From NCBI RefSeq assembly GCF_017168195.1, contig NZ_JADNYL010000006.1, positions 36,077-100,076 on the forward strand: a DNA stretch of 64,000 bases. The letters are read 5' to 3'. Positions 16,465-26,236 of this stretch are shown here, one piece after another; within the stretch, counting starts at the first letter, position 1; every line of letters begins with the position of its first letter. This DNA is from Thalassotalea sp. G2M2-11 (GTDB lineage: Bacteria; Pseudomonadota; Gammaproteobacteria; Enterobacterales; Alteromonadaceae). A program made the translations under genes and the position numbers. The notes under the pieces were generated by a model. It did not search any database, was not told the DNA's origin, and saw nothing but the letters and a program-made list of their open reading frames with translations.

Positions 16465-16905
16465 ATGGGTATCTCGCCAGAACAGTTACTAGAACAAGCT
16501 AAAGCCAGTTGTCAAAAACGTGGTGCTCGATTTACCCTCGCTCGCGAGCAAGTATTCAAGTTACTGACACAGCAAGATGGCGCCATTGGTGCCTATGAAT
16601 TACTTGATCAGCTCAAAGCCATTGATCCAGCAGCTAAACCGGCAACGATTTATCGCGCATTAGACTTTTTAAGCCAACAAGGCTTTGTCCATAAAATTGA
16701 ATCCATCAATGCTTTTGTATTGTGCCATCATTTTGGTGACTGTGATCACCCCGTGCAATTACTTATTTGTGACAATTGCGGTCATGTTGAAGAAGTACAA
16801 TCGAATGATTTTGATAATGCCCTACGTAGCCTAGCGATTAAAAAAGGCTTTGCCATCTCTCACCAAATTGTCGAAGCCCATGGAAATTGTCAGGCATGCC
16901 AATAG
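16465..16905 (+). CDS. zur: Zinc uptake regulator, Fur family
   Basis: From the ATG at 16465 (MGISPEQLLEQAKASCQKRG) the protein is 146 aa and aligns with the start of E. coli Zur; an ATG at 16429 would add 12 residues. It keeps the winged-helix segment AKPATIYRALDFLSQQGFVH, the metal-site region VLCHHFGDCDHPVQ and two structural zinc Cys pairs, CDNC and CQAC. It ends at the second pair, whereas E. coli Zur continues with a His-rich tail. The close match to Zur over Fur in the DNA-recognition helix and the FVHKIES segment supports zinc specificity. Expected targets are znuABC-type uptake genes, not in this window. Confidence 0.85.
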   Translation: MGISPEQLLEQAKASCQKRGARFTLAREQVFKLLTQQDGAIGAYELLDQLKAIDPAAKPATIYRALDFLSQQGFVHKIESINAFVLCHHFGDCDHPVQLLICDNCGHVEEVQSNDFDNALRSLAIKKGFAISHQIVEAHGNCQACQ

Positions 16906-17040
16906 CTCTACATTTCTAGTTAATCTCAATTTCTATGCAACTCATCGCAGTAATCCCTCACTCGACTTAACCTCATTTAATAAGTTGTGATATAAAAACC
17001 AGTTAAAAAATTATATAAAGCACATCAACTTGGAAACCCT

Positions 17041-19398
17041 ATGAAAATATCAATAAAATCTGCTTTATTGTGTTTTGCTGTTGCTGGTATCGGTAACGTC
17101 TATGCAAAAAATACAATTGAAACTGATAAATTTCGTCAGCTAGAAGAAATATTACCAACACCGAATACTTACCGCACAGCATCTGGTGCCCCTGGCCACC
17201 AATATTGGCAACAACAAGTCAATTATGAAATTGATATTACTATTGATGATGAAAACCAACGTTTAACTGGCTCTGAAACGATTGAATACATCAATAACTC
17301 GCCTGATACGTTACGCTATATTTGGTTGCAATTAGACCAAAATAGACTAAAACGTGATTCTGTTGCCAATAGCATCAGTGGCGCACCTGGCAAGAAAATT
17401 ACTTATCGTGGTATGCGTGGTATCGTTGAAGCAGATAAATTTGACGGTGGATACGAAATAACAAAAGTTACTGATTCAAGTAACGATGCAATGCGCTTTA
17501 CCATCAATAATACTATGTTACGCATTGACTTAAACAAGCCATTAAAACCAGGTAAAAAAGTTGAATTCAATGTCGATTGGAATTACCAATTACATGAACA
17601 AAAAGTACTTGGTGGTCGCTCTGGTTATGAATACTTTGAAAAAGATGATAACTATTTATACGAAATGGCTCAGTGGTTCCCTCGTGCTGTCGCTTATTAC
17701 GATGTCATGGGCTGGCAAAATAAACAATTCCTTGGTAGTGGTGAATTTGCGTTAGAGTTTGGTGATTATGATGTTGAAATCACAGTACCTGCCGATCACA
17801 TTGTTGCTGCAACGGGCGTATTACAAAACCCATCAAAAGTATTAACTAAGCAACAACGTCAACGTTTAGCAAAAGCTAAAACAGCCACAAAACCGGTATT
17901 AATTGTCACGCCAGACGAAGCGCTAGAAAACGAGAAGTCTCGTGCTAAAGCTACCAAAACATGGCACTTTAAAGCAGAAAATGTCCGTGATTTTGCCTTT
18001 GCTTCTAGCCGTAAGTTTATCTGGGATGCGCAAGGGTATAAAAAAGGCGGTACAGATACCATGGCAATGTCTTTCTACCCAAATGAAGGTAATCCTTTAT
18101 GGGAAAAGTATTCAACCGAAGCTATCATCCATACCATGGAGCAATACAACAAGTATACTTTTGATTACCCTTATCCGGTATCAATCTCAGTAAATGGTCC
18201 TGTCGGTGGCATGGAATATCCAATGATCACTTTTAACGGACCTCGCCCAACATTGAACGAAAAAACGGGTGAAAAAACTTATTCTCGTCGCACTAAATAC
18301 GGTTTGATCGGAGTAATTATTCATGAAGTTGGTCATAACTACTTCCCAATGATCGTTAACTCTGACGAACGTCAATGGACATGGATGGACGAAGGGTTAA
18401 ACACCTTTTTGCAATTTCTTGCTGAGCAAGCTTGGGAAGAAAACTACCCGTCTCGTCGTGGTCATGCAGCCAACATTACCAGCTATATGAAAAGCGCAAA
18501 CCAAGTGCCTATCATGACCAACTCAGAGTCAATTTTACAATTTGGTAATAACGCTTATGGTAAACCAGCAACGGCGTTAAACATTTTACGTGAAACTATT
18601 ATGGGTCGTGAATTATTTGACTTCGCATTTCGTGAGTATGCACAACGCTGGAAGTTCAAACGCCCGACTCCTGCTGACTTTTTCCGTACTATGGAAGATG
18701 CATCTGCCGTTGATTTAGACTGGTTCTGGCGTGGTTGGTTCTACACCACAGATCATGTTGATATTGCCCTTGGAGATATTCATTTATACCGTCCAAACAG
18801 CCAAAATCCAGACGTTGAAGAAGCTTGGGAACGAGCATTAGAAAACGAAAAGCCGACGTTTATTTCGGATCTTCGCAACAAAGGTCACTGGTTACGTACT
18901 AATGATAAGCCTGAGTTATTAGATTTTTATAACGAACATGACAAGTTTACGGCAACCAATGCTGCCCGTAATAGCTATAACAGCAAACAAAAGAAATTGA
19001 AGCAATGGGAAAAAGATTTACTCGTTGATGATAGAAACTTTTACATTGTTGATTTTAAAAACAAAGGCGGATTGCCTATGCCAATATTACTGGATTTAAC
19101 ATTTGCTGACGGTACCACCGAGCATGTGCGTATTCCAGCAGAGATATGGCGTAAAAATACCGATAAAGTCTCTAAATTATTTATCACCGAAAAAGAGCTA
19201 ACGGCTATCGCATTAGATCCTAACTGGGAAACAGCAGATACTGATGTAAATAATAATTACTGGCCTGCTCGCCCAATTAAATCACGTTTTGAACTGTACA
19301 AACGCAAGAAAAAAGACATGATGCGTGATTACAATGTTGAACTAAAATCTGATGAAGAATCAGATGATAAAGACAACCAGAAAAAAGAAGATAAATAA
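17041..19398 (+). CDS. Secreted/periplasmic M1-family metallopeptidase
   Basis: The 785-aa protein has a signal peptide (cleavage near residue 22, VYA). The N-terminal beta domain resembles other M1 aminopeptidases, and the zinc motif is HEVGH (His428, Glu429, His432) with the third ligand Glu451 in WMDEGLNTF, the exact 18-residue spacing of gluzincins. The exopeptidase motif GAMEN is replaced by GGMEYP, as in a branch of bacterial M1 proteins. The C-terminus is very charged (DEESDDKDNQKKEDK). The next gene (DUF6702) starts 2 bases after the stop, so they form an operon. Confidence 0.88.
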   Translation: MKISIKSALLCFAVAGIGNVYAKNTIETDKFRQLEEILPTPNTYRTASGAPGHQYWQQQVNYEIDITIDDENQRLTGSETIEYINNSPDTLRYIWLQLDQNRLKRDSVANSISGAPGKKITYRGMRGIVEADKFDGGYEITKVTDSSNDAMRFTINNTMLRIDLNKPLKPGKKVEFNVDWNYQLHEQKVLGGRSGYEYFEKDDNYLYEMAQWFPRAVAYYDVMGWQNKQFLGSGEFALEFGDYDVEITVPADHIVAATGVLQNPSKVLTKQQRQRLAKAKTATKPVLIVTPDEALENEKSRAKATKTWHFKAENVRDFAFASSRKFIWDAQGYKKGGTDTMAMSFYPNEGNPLWEKYSTEAIIHTMEQYNKYTFDYPYPVSISVNGPVGGMEYPMITFNGPRPTLNEKTGEKTYSRRTKYGLIGVIIHEVGHNYFPMIVNSDERQWTWMDEGLNTFLQFLAEQAWEENYPSRRGHAANITSYMKSANQVPIMTNSESILQFGNNAYGKPATALNILRETIMGRELFDFAFREYAQRWKFKRPTPADFFRTMEDASAVDLDWFWRGWFYTTDHVDIALGDIHLYRPNSQNPDVEEAWERALENEKPTFISDLRNKGHWLRTNDKPELLDFYNEHDKFTATNAARNSYNSKQKKLKQWEKDLLVDDRNFYIVDFKNKGGLPMPILLDLTFADGTTEHVRIPAEIWRKNTDKVSKLFITEKELTAIALDPNWETADTDVNNNYWPARPIKSRFELYKRKKKDMMRDYNVELKSDEESDDKDNQKKEDK

Positions 19399-19400
19399 GC

Positions 19401-19895
19401 ATGATCCAACAAACATTGAAAATACTCTTTGTTTTGATCATCCTAGGGCAAAGCACTAGCAGCTTTGCCCATCGGTACTTTTTTGGATTGACCGAACTTT
19501 CGGTTAATCCAAACCATCAAACCTTAGAAGTCATTCACCAATTCACTGCGCATGACATAGAAAATGCGATAGCTGAAATCAAACAAGAAAATTTTTCTCC
19601 CGAGCATAAACACTACGATAGCTACATTAGAAACTATTTCAACCAACACTTTAAATTATTGATGAATAATGAAAACATCGAATTAGACTGGGTTGGTTTA
19701 GAGGTCAACCAAGGAAAAATTTACGTTTTTCAAGAAGCCGTTTTCAAAAATAATTTAGCCGGTTTAGTGGTAAAAAATGATTTACTCGTCGATACTTACA
19801 CTAAACAAGTAAATACTGTGAATTATCAAGACTCTGTAATAAATGGCAGCTTAACGTTTACTGGGTCTAAAAAAGTAGCTACTATCGTAAAATAA
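19401..19895 (+). CDS. DUF6702-like secreted protein
   Basis: The 164-aa protein has a signal peptide (about 1-23, ending SFA) and then HRYFFGLTELSVNPNHQTLE, typical of DUF6702 proteins, which follow M1 peptidases in many marine bacteria. The mature part is a beta-rich domain with paired segments resembling FTAHDIENAI and YIRNYFNQHF. Function is unknown. The 2-base spacing from the M1 peptidase gene indicates co-translation and a linked role, possibly as a periplasmic partner. Confidence 0.7.
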   Translation: MIQQTLKILFVLIILGQSTSSFAHRYFFGLTELSVNPNHQTLEVIHQFTAHDIENAIAEIKQENFSPEHKHYDSYIRNYFNQHFKLLMNNENIELDWVGLEVNQGKIYVFQEAVFKNNLAGLVVKNDLLVDTYTKQVNTVNYQDSVINGSLTFTGSKKVATIVK

Positions 19896-19978
19896 TAATT
19901 AGTATTCATTGATTTACATTTTGTCTCATTAGGTGCAAAATCATAATACTAGTATGAAATAAGGCTTTGAGAATATTC

Positions 19979-20443
19979 ATGAATGTAGAGTTTATTAACC
20001 CATTTTTATCATCGATGCTTAACGTTATGTCAACTATGGCACAAATGGAACTCACACCGGAAAAGCCCAAATTGAAGAAAGATGAAGTGGCAATGGGTGA
20101 TGTCTCCGGACTTATTGGTATGGTTAGTGAACAAACAAAAGGTTCATTATCAATTACCTTTGATGCCCCATTAGCATTAGCGACAATGAAAGGCATGGTT
20201 GGTGAAGCACCAGATGAGGTCAACGACGAAATTACCGATTTAGTCGGTGAGATCACGAATATGGTGACTGGTGGCGCTAAACGTATGCTGAGTGAAAAAG
20301 GCTTTGAATTTGATATGGCAACGCCTATGGTTGTATCAGGTCCTCGACATACCATCAAGCATAAAGCAGAAGGCCCCATCGTCATCATTCCGCTCAATTC
20401 ACCGCAAGGTAAAGCCTATATCGAATTTAGCTTCGATAAGTAA
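19979..20443 (+). CDS. cheX: CheX-like chemotaxis phosphatase family protein
   Basis: From the ATG at 19979 (MNVEFINPFLSSMLNVMSTM) the protein is 154 aa; an upstream TTG at 19967 is less likely because family members begin near MxVxFINPF. It contains GDVSGLIGMV and then DEVNDEITDLVGEITNMVTG, which carries the ExxN phosphatase motif (EITN) of the CheC/CheX family used to dephosphorylate CheY-P. Stand-alone cheX genes away from flagellar clusters are common in this group. A terminator follows directly. Confidence 0.8.
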   Translation: MNVEFINPFLSSMLNVMSTMAQMELTPEKPKLKKDEVAMGDVSGLIGMVSEQTKGSLSITFDAPLALATMKGMVGEAPDEVNDEITDLVGEITNMVTGGAKRMLSEKGFEFDMATPMVVSGPRHTIKHKAEGPIVIIPLNSPQGKAYIEFSFDK

Positions 20444-20461
20444 CAACGGATATTCTCAGCA

Positions 20462-20488
20462 AAGCCTCTAAAAACTAGAGGCTTTTTT
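20462..20488 (+). terminator. Terminator after cheX
   Basis: AAGCCTCTA pairs with TAGAGGCTT around a 5-base loop (20462-20484), followed by TTTTTT. It lies about 20 bases after the cheX stop. Confidence 0.88.
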
Positions 20489-20529
20489 GTTTATGATGTC
20501 CACAAATTCGCTTTAAAAGATTCACCATT

Positions 20530-20949
20530 ATGTGGCAACAAACACAACTGACTTTATCCGCCAAGCCCAGAGGGTTCCATTTAGTTACCGATGAAATAGT
20601 CAACCAACTCGAGTCTATGAATAATATTCGCGTAGGTTTACTTCATCTCTTTATTAAACACTCTTCTGCGTCCTTAACACTTAACGAAAATGCCGATCCA
20701 ACAGTAAGAAGTGATATGGAAGCACATTTCAATCATTTTGTACCAGAAGGCGCGCCCTATTATCAGCACACCTATGAAGGCGCCGATGATATGCCTGCTC
20801 ATATCAAAGCGAGTTTACTAGGGAGTAGCGTAACTATTCCTATCACCAACGGACAATTAAATATCGGCATATGGCAGGGTATCTATTTAGGCGAGCATCG
20901 CAACCATGCAGGTGCGAGACAGATAATTGCCACCATGCAAGGGGAATAA
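20530..20949 (+). CDS. yjbQ: YjbQ/UPF0047 family protein
   Basis: The 139-aa protein has the full UPF0047 signature: [20 protein letters not shown] with the conserved His, [13 protein letters not shown] segment ([15 protein letters not shown]) and [12 protein letters not shown] near the end. E. coli YjbQ shows weak secondary thiamine-phosphate synthase activity, but the physiological role is unclear. Length is normal. It is probably monocistronic, or in a short unit with the PH-domain gene 60 bases downstream. Confidence 0.88.
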   Translation: MWQQTQLTLSAKPRGFHLVTDEIVNQLESMNNIRVGLLHLFIKHSSASLTLNENADPTVRSDMEAHFNHFVPEGAPYYQHTYEGADDMPAHIKASLLGSSVTIPITNGQLNIGIWQGIYLGEHRNHAGARQIIATMQGE

Positions 20950-21009
20950 TTTGCTTTATGTCGGGCTCACAGTAATATATTCGCTACACATATAAATTAA
21001 GGAATAATT

Positions 21010-21390
21010 ATGGGTTTTTTATCGGGGTTAATGGGTAATGCTTCACAAGTCGATGTTGAACAGCTAAGTGAAGAGTTATCCCCAATTCTTGCTAACAATG
21101 AAACTGTCGAATTAGGATTTAAATTGATCCGCGATCAATTTATTTTCACGAACAAACGTTTGATATTAATTGATAAACAAGGAATTACTGGTAGTAAAGT
21201 TGAGTATCATTCAATTCCGTACAAAGCGATCACTCATTTTAAAATAGAAAGTGCGGGACATTTTGATTTAGATTCTGATCTAAAAATTTATATTTCGGGT
21301 CAAGACACTCCGATCAGTAGAGAATTACGCAAAGGGGACGATATTGTCGCCATTCAAAAAACACTCGCAAATTGCTTATTTGCCAGTTAA
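21010..21390 (+). CDS. Bacterial PH-domain protein (bPH_1/PF08000 type)
   Basis: The 126-aa protein fits the small bacterial pleckstrin-homology family: LILIDKQGITGSKVEYHSIP and YKAITHFKIESAGHFDLDSD are the family's typical strands. It lacks signal peptide and membrane helices, so it is probably cytoplasmic. Homologues form rings and their role is not known. A ribosome site (AAGGAATA) lies before the ATG. It is convergent with alr, 14 bases apart. Confidence 0.8.
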   Translation: MGFLSGLMGNASQVDVEQLSEELSPILANNETVELGFKLIRDQFIFTNKRLILIDKQGITGSKVEYHSIPYKAITHFKIESAGHFDLDSDLKIYISGQDTPISRELRKGDDIVAIQKTLANCLFAS

Positions 21391-21404
21391 ATACGCTGCT
21401 TTTA

Positions 21405-22490
21405 TCATGTTTTTACGGATATATTAACCCGCTTACTGATATTACATAGTAATTCATAAGGTATGGTAGTGGCATTTCTTGCCACTTCTGCCACATTCAG
21501 TGATGGCCCCCAAAGTGTTGCAATATCACCTACCTTGTCTTGTGCATCTGGTCCTAAATCTATGGTGATCATATCCATAGACACCCGACCAACTAACGGC
21601 ACTCGTCGACCATTCAACAACACTGGCGTGCCATTTTTAGCATGTCTTGGGTAGCCATCACCATAGCCTATCGCCACCACCCCTATAATCGTATCTCGTT
21701 CACTTTGCCAAGCGCCACCATAACCGACCGTCTCACCAGCAGTAATTTTTCTGGTGGCAATCAAACCAGCTTGTAATGACATAACTGGCTTAATTTCTTG
21801 GTAAAAAGACTTATCATCTGCCAGCATTGGTGAAATACCATAGAGCATTAAGCCAGGACGCACCCAATGGTAATGGCTTTCAGGCCAAGCCCAGATCCCC
21901 GCAGAATTTGCTAGGCTTTTATCATTATCAAAATCTGCCGTTAATTGTGAAAAACGCTGTAACTGTGCTTCGGTCGCATCATCTTGCGTATTATCGGCGC
22001 AACCTAAATGACTCATCAGCGTTAACGCTTTATGCACATTAGCACTTGCTTCAAGCTGCTGATAAAAATAAGGTAATTGTTCAGGATCAATACCTAGCCG
22101 ATGCATTCCAGTATCAATTTTTAGCCATACTTTTAATGGTGTATCAAGCTTTGCCTGAATAAGTGCTGTCAATTGCTGTTCACTATGCACGATAGTTTGC
22201 AGATTATTTTTAACTAAAATCGGCAATTCATCCTGAGCAAAAAAACCTTCTAACAATACGATCGGCTGAGTAATACCATCTGCGCGTAATGCCAATGCTT
22301 CTTCTATTCTGGCAACTCCAAACGCATCCGCCTGATGTAAGGCTTTAGCAACACGCTCTAAGCCATGTCCATAAGCATTGGCTTTTAATACCGCTAGCAC
22401 CTTAGATTGCGGTGCAAGCTTTTTAATCGCAGAAAAATTCTGTTGTAAAGCCGCCAGATCGATCACGGCAGTCGCACTTCGAATGGTCAT
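21405..22490 (-). CDS. alr: Alanine racemase
   Basis: The 361-aa PLP enzyme makes D-alanine for peptidoglycan. The PLP-binding lysine is Lys36 in VLKANAYGHG. The second catalytic residue, a Tyr, lies in TVGYGGAWQS (about residue 255), with GYGDGYPRH and VSMDMITIDLG also present. Length is normal for gammaproteobacterial Alr. It starts 7 bases after the dnaB stop, so dnaB and alr form an operon, the arrangement known from many Gammaproteobacteria. Confidence 0.95.
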   Translation of the reverse strand: MTIRSATAVIDLAALQQNFSAIKKLAPQSKVLAVLKANAYGHGLERVAKALHQADAFGVARIEEALALRADGITQPIVLLEGFFAQDELPILVKNNLQTIVHSEQQLTALIQAKLDTPLKVWLKIDTGMHRLGIDPEQLPYFYQQLEASANVHKALTLMSHLGCADNTQDDATEAQLQRFSQLTADFDNDKSLANSAGIWAWPESHYHWVRPGLMLYGISPMLADDKSFYQEIKPVMSLQAGLIATRKITAGETVGYGGAWQSERDTIIGVVAIGYGDGYPRHAKNGTPVLLNGRRVPLVGRVSMDMITIDLGPDAQDKVGDIATLWGPSLNVAEVARNATTIPYELLCNISKRVNISVKT

Positions 22491-22497
22491 ACCGTGA

Positions 22498-23916
22498 TTA
22501 ATCTTCTTCTAGCACATGTGAGCCAGCATAATTATCAAAACGGGAAAATTGACCTTGGAAAGTTAAAGGTACACGCCCGATCGGCCCGTTACGTTGCTTA
22601 CCAATAATAATTTCTGCCATGCCCTTAAATTCTGAATCATCGTGATAAACCTCATCACGGTAGATAAACATGATCAAGTCAGCATCTTGCTCAATTGAAC
22701 CTGATTCACGTAAATCAGAATTAACTGGGCGTTTATCCGAGCGTTGTTCCAAACTCCGGTTTAATTGAGAAAGTGCGACAACAGGCACTTCAAGCTCTTT
22801 TGCTAAGGCTTTTAACGAGCGAGAAATTTCAGCTATTTCTAAGGTTCGGTTATCGGAAAATTGCGGTGCGCGCATTAATTGTAGGTAATCGATCATGATC
22901 ATACTGAGTCCGCCATTATCTCGAGCAATACGACGCGCTCGCGAACGAACTTCAGTAGGCGTTAACCCAGCGGCATCATCAATATACATTTTACCTTTTT
23001 CTATTAACAGGCCCATGGTCGAAGACAGTCTTGCCCAATCCTCGTCGCCTAATTGTCCGGTACGGATTTTGGTTTGATCGATACGTCCGAGTGAGGCCAG
23101 CATCCTCATCATCAACTGTTCTGAAGGCATCTCTAAACTAAAAATAAGCGCAGGCTTATCTTCAGTCATAGCCGCATGTTCAGCTAAGTTCATGGCAAAC
23201 GTTGTTTTACCCATGGAAGGACGAGCCGCGACAATAATTAGGTCGGAGGACTGTAAGCCAGCCGTCATTTTATCCAGATCAGAAAACCCCGTGGAAACCC
23301 CTGTCACACCATCATGCGGCTGCTGGTATAGTTTCTCAATTCTATCAACTGTTTTTTCTAATACCGCATGAATATTTTCCGGACCTTCAGATTTATTAGC
23401 CCGTTGCTCTGCGATAGCAAACACTTTAGTTTCCGCTAAATCGAGTAAATCCGCACTCGTTCTACCTTGAGTATCAAAACCAGCTTCAGCAATTTCATTG
23501 GCGACACTGATCATTTCACGTGTTACTGCACGTTCACGGACAATCTCAGCATATGCCGTAATGTTAGCCGCACTTGGCGTGTTTTTCATCATTTCAGCGA
23601 GGTAAACAAAACCGCCGGCATCTTCCAGTTTTTGGTCGTTCTCTAATGCTTCTGATAAGGTGATCAAATCTACCGGTTCACCTAACTCAATTAAGCTACC
23701 GATGGTTTCATAAGCAATACGATGAGCACGACTATAAAAGTCTTGTGCCACAACGCGTTCAGCAACACGATCCCATGCCTCATTGTCGAGTAACAAGCCA
23801 CCTAATACTGATTGTTCAGCTTCTAACGAATGAGGTGGGACTTTTAGCTCTTCAACTTGTTGATCATGCTTGAAGGTTTTATTATTTGGAAATTTAGCGG
23901 GCTTACGATCAGCCAT
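22498..23916 (-). CDS. dnaB: Replicative DNA helicase DnaB
   Basis: The 472-aa protein has the N-terminal helical domain starting LKVPPHSLEAEQSVLGGLLL, a linker, and a RecA-like motor with Walker A ARPSMGKTTFAMNLA (about residues 230-245), Walker B SMIMIDYLQLM and the DnaB4 motif KELEVPVVALSQLNRSLE. It forms the hexamer that unwinds DNA ahead of the replisome. No intein or truncation is present. It lies upstream of alr and 169 bases downstream of the DUF4097 gene. Confidence 0.97.
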   Translation of the reverse strand: MADRKPAKFPNNKTFKHDQQVEELKVPPHSLEAEQSVLGGLLLDNEAWDRVAERVVAQDFYSRAHRIAYETIGSLIELGEPVDLITLSEALENDQKLEDAGGFVYLAEMMKNTPSAANITAYAEIVRERAVTREMISVANEIAEAGFDTQGRTSADLLDLAETKVFAIAEQRANKSEGPENIHAVLEKTVDRIEKLYQQPHDGVTGVSTGFSDLDKMTAGLQSSDLIIVAARPSMGKTTFAMNLAEHAAMTEDKPALIFSLEMPSEQLMMRMLASLGRIDQTKIRTGQLGDEDWARLSSTMGLLIEKGKMYIDDAAGLTPTEVRSRARRIARDNGGLSMIMIDYLQLMRAPQFSDNRTLEIAEISRSLKALAKELEVPVVALSQLNRSLEQRSDKRPVNSDLRESGSIEQDADLIMFIYRDEVYHDDSEFKGMAEIIIGKQRNGPIGRVPLTFQGQFSRFDNYAGSHVLEED

Positions 23917-24084
23917 TCAGATACCTGTATTTCTTTCTTCAAACTAAACGGCGAATTGATTTCAAACCGAAAAAACCTGAGATTGATTAGATGGCTTATT
24001 ATGTATTAGAAAATAGAATTTATAAAGCAAATAAATAGAGAAATAAGGTAGGTGGTAACACCTACCTTAGAAGACGATTGACCA

Positions 24085-25026
24085 TTACCGTGAGACTTTA
24101 ATGTCACCACTGACAGTAGATGCTTTAACCGTCGCACTGCCATTGCCTGTATTAAAATAGAGTTTCGAACTTGGGCCGTATTTAGCTTCCTGAACTTTAT
24201 CATCAGTAAGTCGATTAATTAAATCACCACCGGCATTTGCACGCATTTTAAAGCTTGCTTGAACATTATTATCGAACTGAATCGAGATATCACCACTGAC
24301 ACTATCAACTTTCAACAAGCCATTATCATTGAGTGATAAACGCGCATCAGCGTCACCACTGACGGTGGTTATACTCAACTCATTAACCTTCGCCAAGGTT
24401 AACGACACTTCTCCTGAAACACTATTGACAGACACTTCTTCCGCTTGAGAATGGCTCACTAAATGCCCACTGATCACACTTAAATTAATACGCCCTTGAG
24501 AAGCCCTATCATCAATGTCACCACTGACCGATGAAATAGATATTTTACCCGATAATCCACGACTTTTGATATCACCGCTCACACTTGATAAGTCAACGAG
24601 TTCAGCGAGATTATTCACGTTAATATTACCGCTGACCGTTTTAATCGCACTACTTTTTTCCATATCAGAGATACTAATATCACTGGAAATACCGTTAAAT
24701 GAAAGGCGTAAATTATGGGGCACTTTTAGCGTCAATGTCGAATTATGCGTGTTATTCCAGTGATTATGATTAGGCATAATCACTTTGACCACAATTTGAT
24801 TTCCTTGACGCTCAAATATAAAACGCTTTGCTTCATCCGATATTTGCCCTTCAAGCTCCACCACCTCTTGTTGCCAACTTGTTACTACTACCTCTCCTTG
24901 TTGGTTTTCAATCGTAATACTCGTTGCACCTGATGCATCAATGCGCTGGTTAACCTGCTGAGCTGACACTTGCAAAGCAATAACACTTAATACTAACGAC
25001 ACTATTCTTACCATAAATTTCATCAT
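24085..25026 (-). CDS. DUF4097 family secreted beta-repeat protein
   Basis: The 313-aa protein has a signal peptide (about 1-22) and then a repeating beta-helix in which the motif VSGDI or a variant (SSVSGDI, TVSGDA, DSVSGDI) recurs about every 20 residues from residue 120 to the end. This is the DUF4097 pattern, often called putative adhesin. It follows the anti-sigma gene by 12 bases, so it probably belongs to the sigma/anti-sigma operon and may be regulated by it. The repeats are in the protein, and the DNA is diverged. Confidence 0.78.
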   Translation of the reverse strand: MMKFMVRIVSLVLSVIALQVSAQQVNQRIDASGATSITIENQQGEVVVTSWQQEVVELEGQISDEAKRFIFERQGNQIVVKVIMPNHNHWNNTHNSTLTLKVPHNLRLSFNGISSDISISDMEKSSAIKTVSGNINVNNLAELVDLSSVSGDIKSRGLSGKISISSVSGDIDDRASQGRINLSVISGHLVSHSQAEEVSVNSVSGEVSLTLAKVNELSITTVSGDADARLSLNDNGLLKVDSVSGDISIQFDNNVQASFKMRANAGGDLINRLTDDKVQEAKYGPSSKLYFNTGNGSATVKASTVSGDIKVSR

Positions 25027-25038
25027 TACCTCTATACT

Positions 25039-25539
25039 CTAAATCGTTTGCCACTGAGGCGTATACAACTGCTTTAACAGATCTATTTCTTGCTTTTGTG
25101 CCCACCGTAACAGGTTTAATAACTCACTATTTTGCGGATCATCACTGAGTGCTTTACTAATAGCCGCCCTTGCCGACGACAATTCGTCTAACTGCTTTTG
25201 CAGGTCTGTAGGGAGCTCTGATAATTTGGGTTGACCAAAGCTCGCCAACACTAATTGTTTCTGCTTTTCAAAATCACTCTGCATTACTTGAGCAATACTC
25301 AATTCACTGTCCTGCCCTGTCACTTGCTCTGGCAAAAAGGATAACCAAGAAACCAAGATTGCAACAACAATTGAAGCAGCCCAAGCCATGGGCAACACCG
25401 TTGACTTTTTCTCTTGTTGCTGTGGCAAGGTCGCAATGGCTTTTTCAACGCCGCGCCATAGATCACGTTCAGGCTCCATTTCTTTAGTGAGTTGCTTGAT
25501 TTGCTGATCTAATAATTCATCTGATATTTGCTTGTTCAT
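25039..25539 (-). CDS. Putative membrane-bound anti-sigma factor
   Basis: The 166-aa protein has a charged N-terminus of about 48 residues, one transmembrane helix (about 50-67, MAWAASIVVAILVSWLSFL) and a helical periplasmic domain. It overlaps the ECF sigma gene by 4 bases (ATGA type), the classical arrangement for an anti-sigma factor made in step with its sigma factor. It lacks an obvious zinc HxxxCxxC motif, so it would be a non-ZAS type. Function is inferred from position and topology. Confidence 0.65.
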   Translation of the reverse strand: MNKQISDELLDQQIKQLTKEMEPERDLWRGVEKAIATLPQQQEKKSTVLPMAWAASIVVAILVSWLSFLPEQVTGQDSELSIAQVMQSDFEKQKQLVLASFGQPKLSELPTDLQKQLDELSSARAAISKALSDDPQNSELLNLLRWAQKQEIDLLKQLYTPQWQTI

Positions 25540-26111
25540 AACACTTGCTCACTTAGCTCAGCCTTTAACAGACCTTTGGCACGATGATATTGAGATTTAC
25601 TTGATCCCACTGCCATATTTAACATTTTTGCGATTTCTTCATGGCGATAACCCTCTACAGCAAACAAAACAAACACTAAACGTGCTCGTTCAGGTAAGCG
25701 TTGGATCGCCTTATCTAACTCACTCGTCGTTTTTTCATCCTTGAGCTCTACCGTGATTTCTTCGGTAGTTTGTTCCTCAATACTAAAAATACGTTGCAGC
25801 CAGTTTTTTTGCTTTCTGATGTGCCCCAAGACAATATTGGTTGCAACACTATGTAGCCAGGTAGTAAATTTACTTTCGCCCCGAAAGTGGCTAATTTTTT
25901 GCCACAACTGAACAAATACCTCTTGGCAAACATCTTCAGCGCTGTCTTTGTCAGCTAACATACGCCAACATAACGCATAAATTCTGCGGTAATGATTCTG
26001 ATATAATTGATGAAAAGCCTGTTGATCGCCTTGTTGAGCGCGTTGAACTAATTCTTGCTCTTGGTCTAAGGTAAACAACTGCGTTGCATCAATAACTTTT
26101 GGATTATCCAA
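25536..26111 (-). CDS. ECF (sigma-70 family) RNA polymerase sigma factor
   Basis: The 191-aa protein has region 2 (FHQLYQNHYRRIYALCWRML, then AEDVCQEVFVQLWQ) and region 4 (LPERARLVFVLFAVEGYRHE with the HTH EIAKMLNMAVGSSKSQYHRA). The start is a TTG at 26111 with GAGAG 8 bases upstream; no ATG lies close by. It is the first gene of a unit with the anti-sigma and DUF4097 genes. It resembles RpoE-like stress sigma factors, but the signal and regulon cannot be read here. Confidence 0.88.
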   Translation of the reverse strand: MDNPKVIDATQLFTLDQEQELVQRAQQGDQQAFHQLYQNHYRRIYALCWRMLADKDSAEDVCQEVFVQLWQKISHFRGESKFTTWLHSVATNIVLGHIRKQKNWLQRIFSIEEQTTEEITVELKDEKTTSELDKAIQRLPERARLVFVLFAVEGYRHEEIAKMLNMAVGSSKSQYHRAKGLLKAELSEQVL

Positions 26112-26236
26112 ACAACAAACTCTCTCTTGCGTGTTTATAAACTGATAATAAATTAATCGTTCTTGGTAGTAAGATGCAGTATGACAAAAAAGGGTTTAAA
26201 GCGATGAGTAATTTTTGCTTTATTTTATTCAGGCAT

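Noticed and set aside
19906..20397. Minus-strand 163-aa ORF opposite cheX
   Set aside because: It is the complement of the cheX coding region; cheX has clear family motifs.
24300..24700. Repeated VSGD-coding segments taken as a DNA repeat array
   Set aside because: The repetition is at protein level in a DUF4097 beta-helix; the DNA copies are diverged and unevenly spaced, so it is not a CRISPR or satellite.
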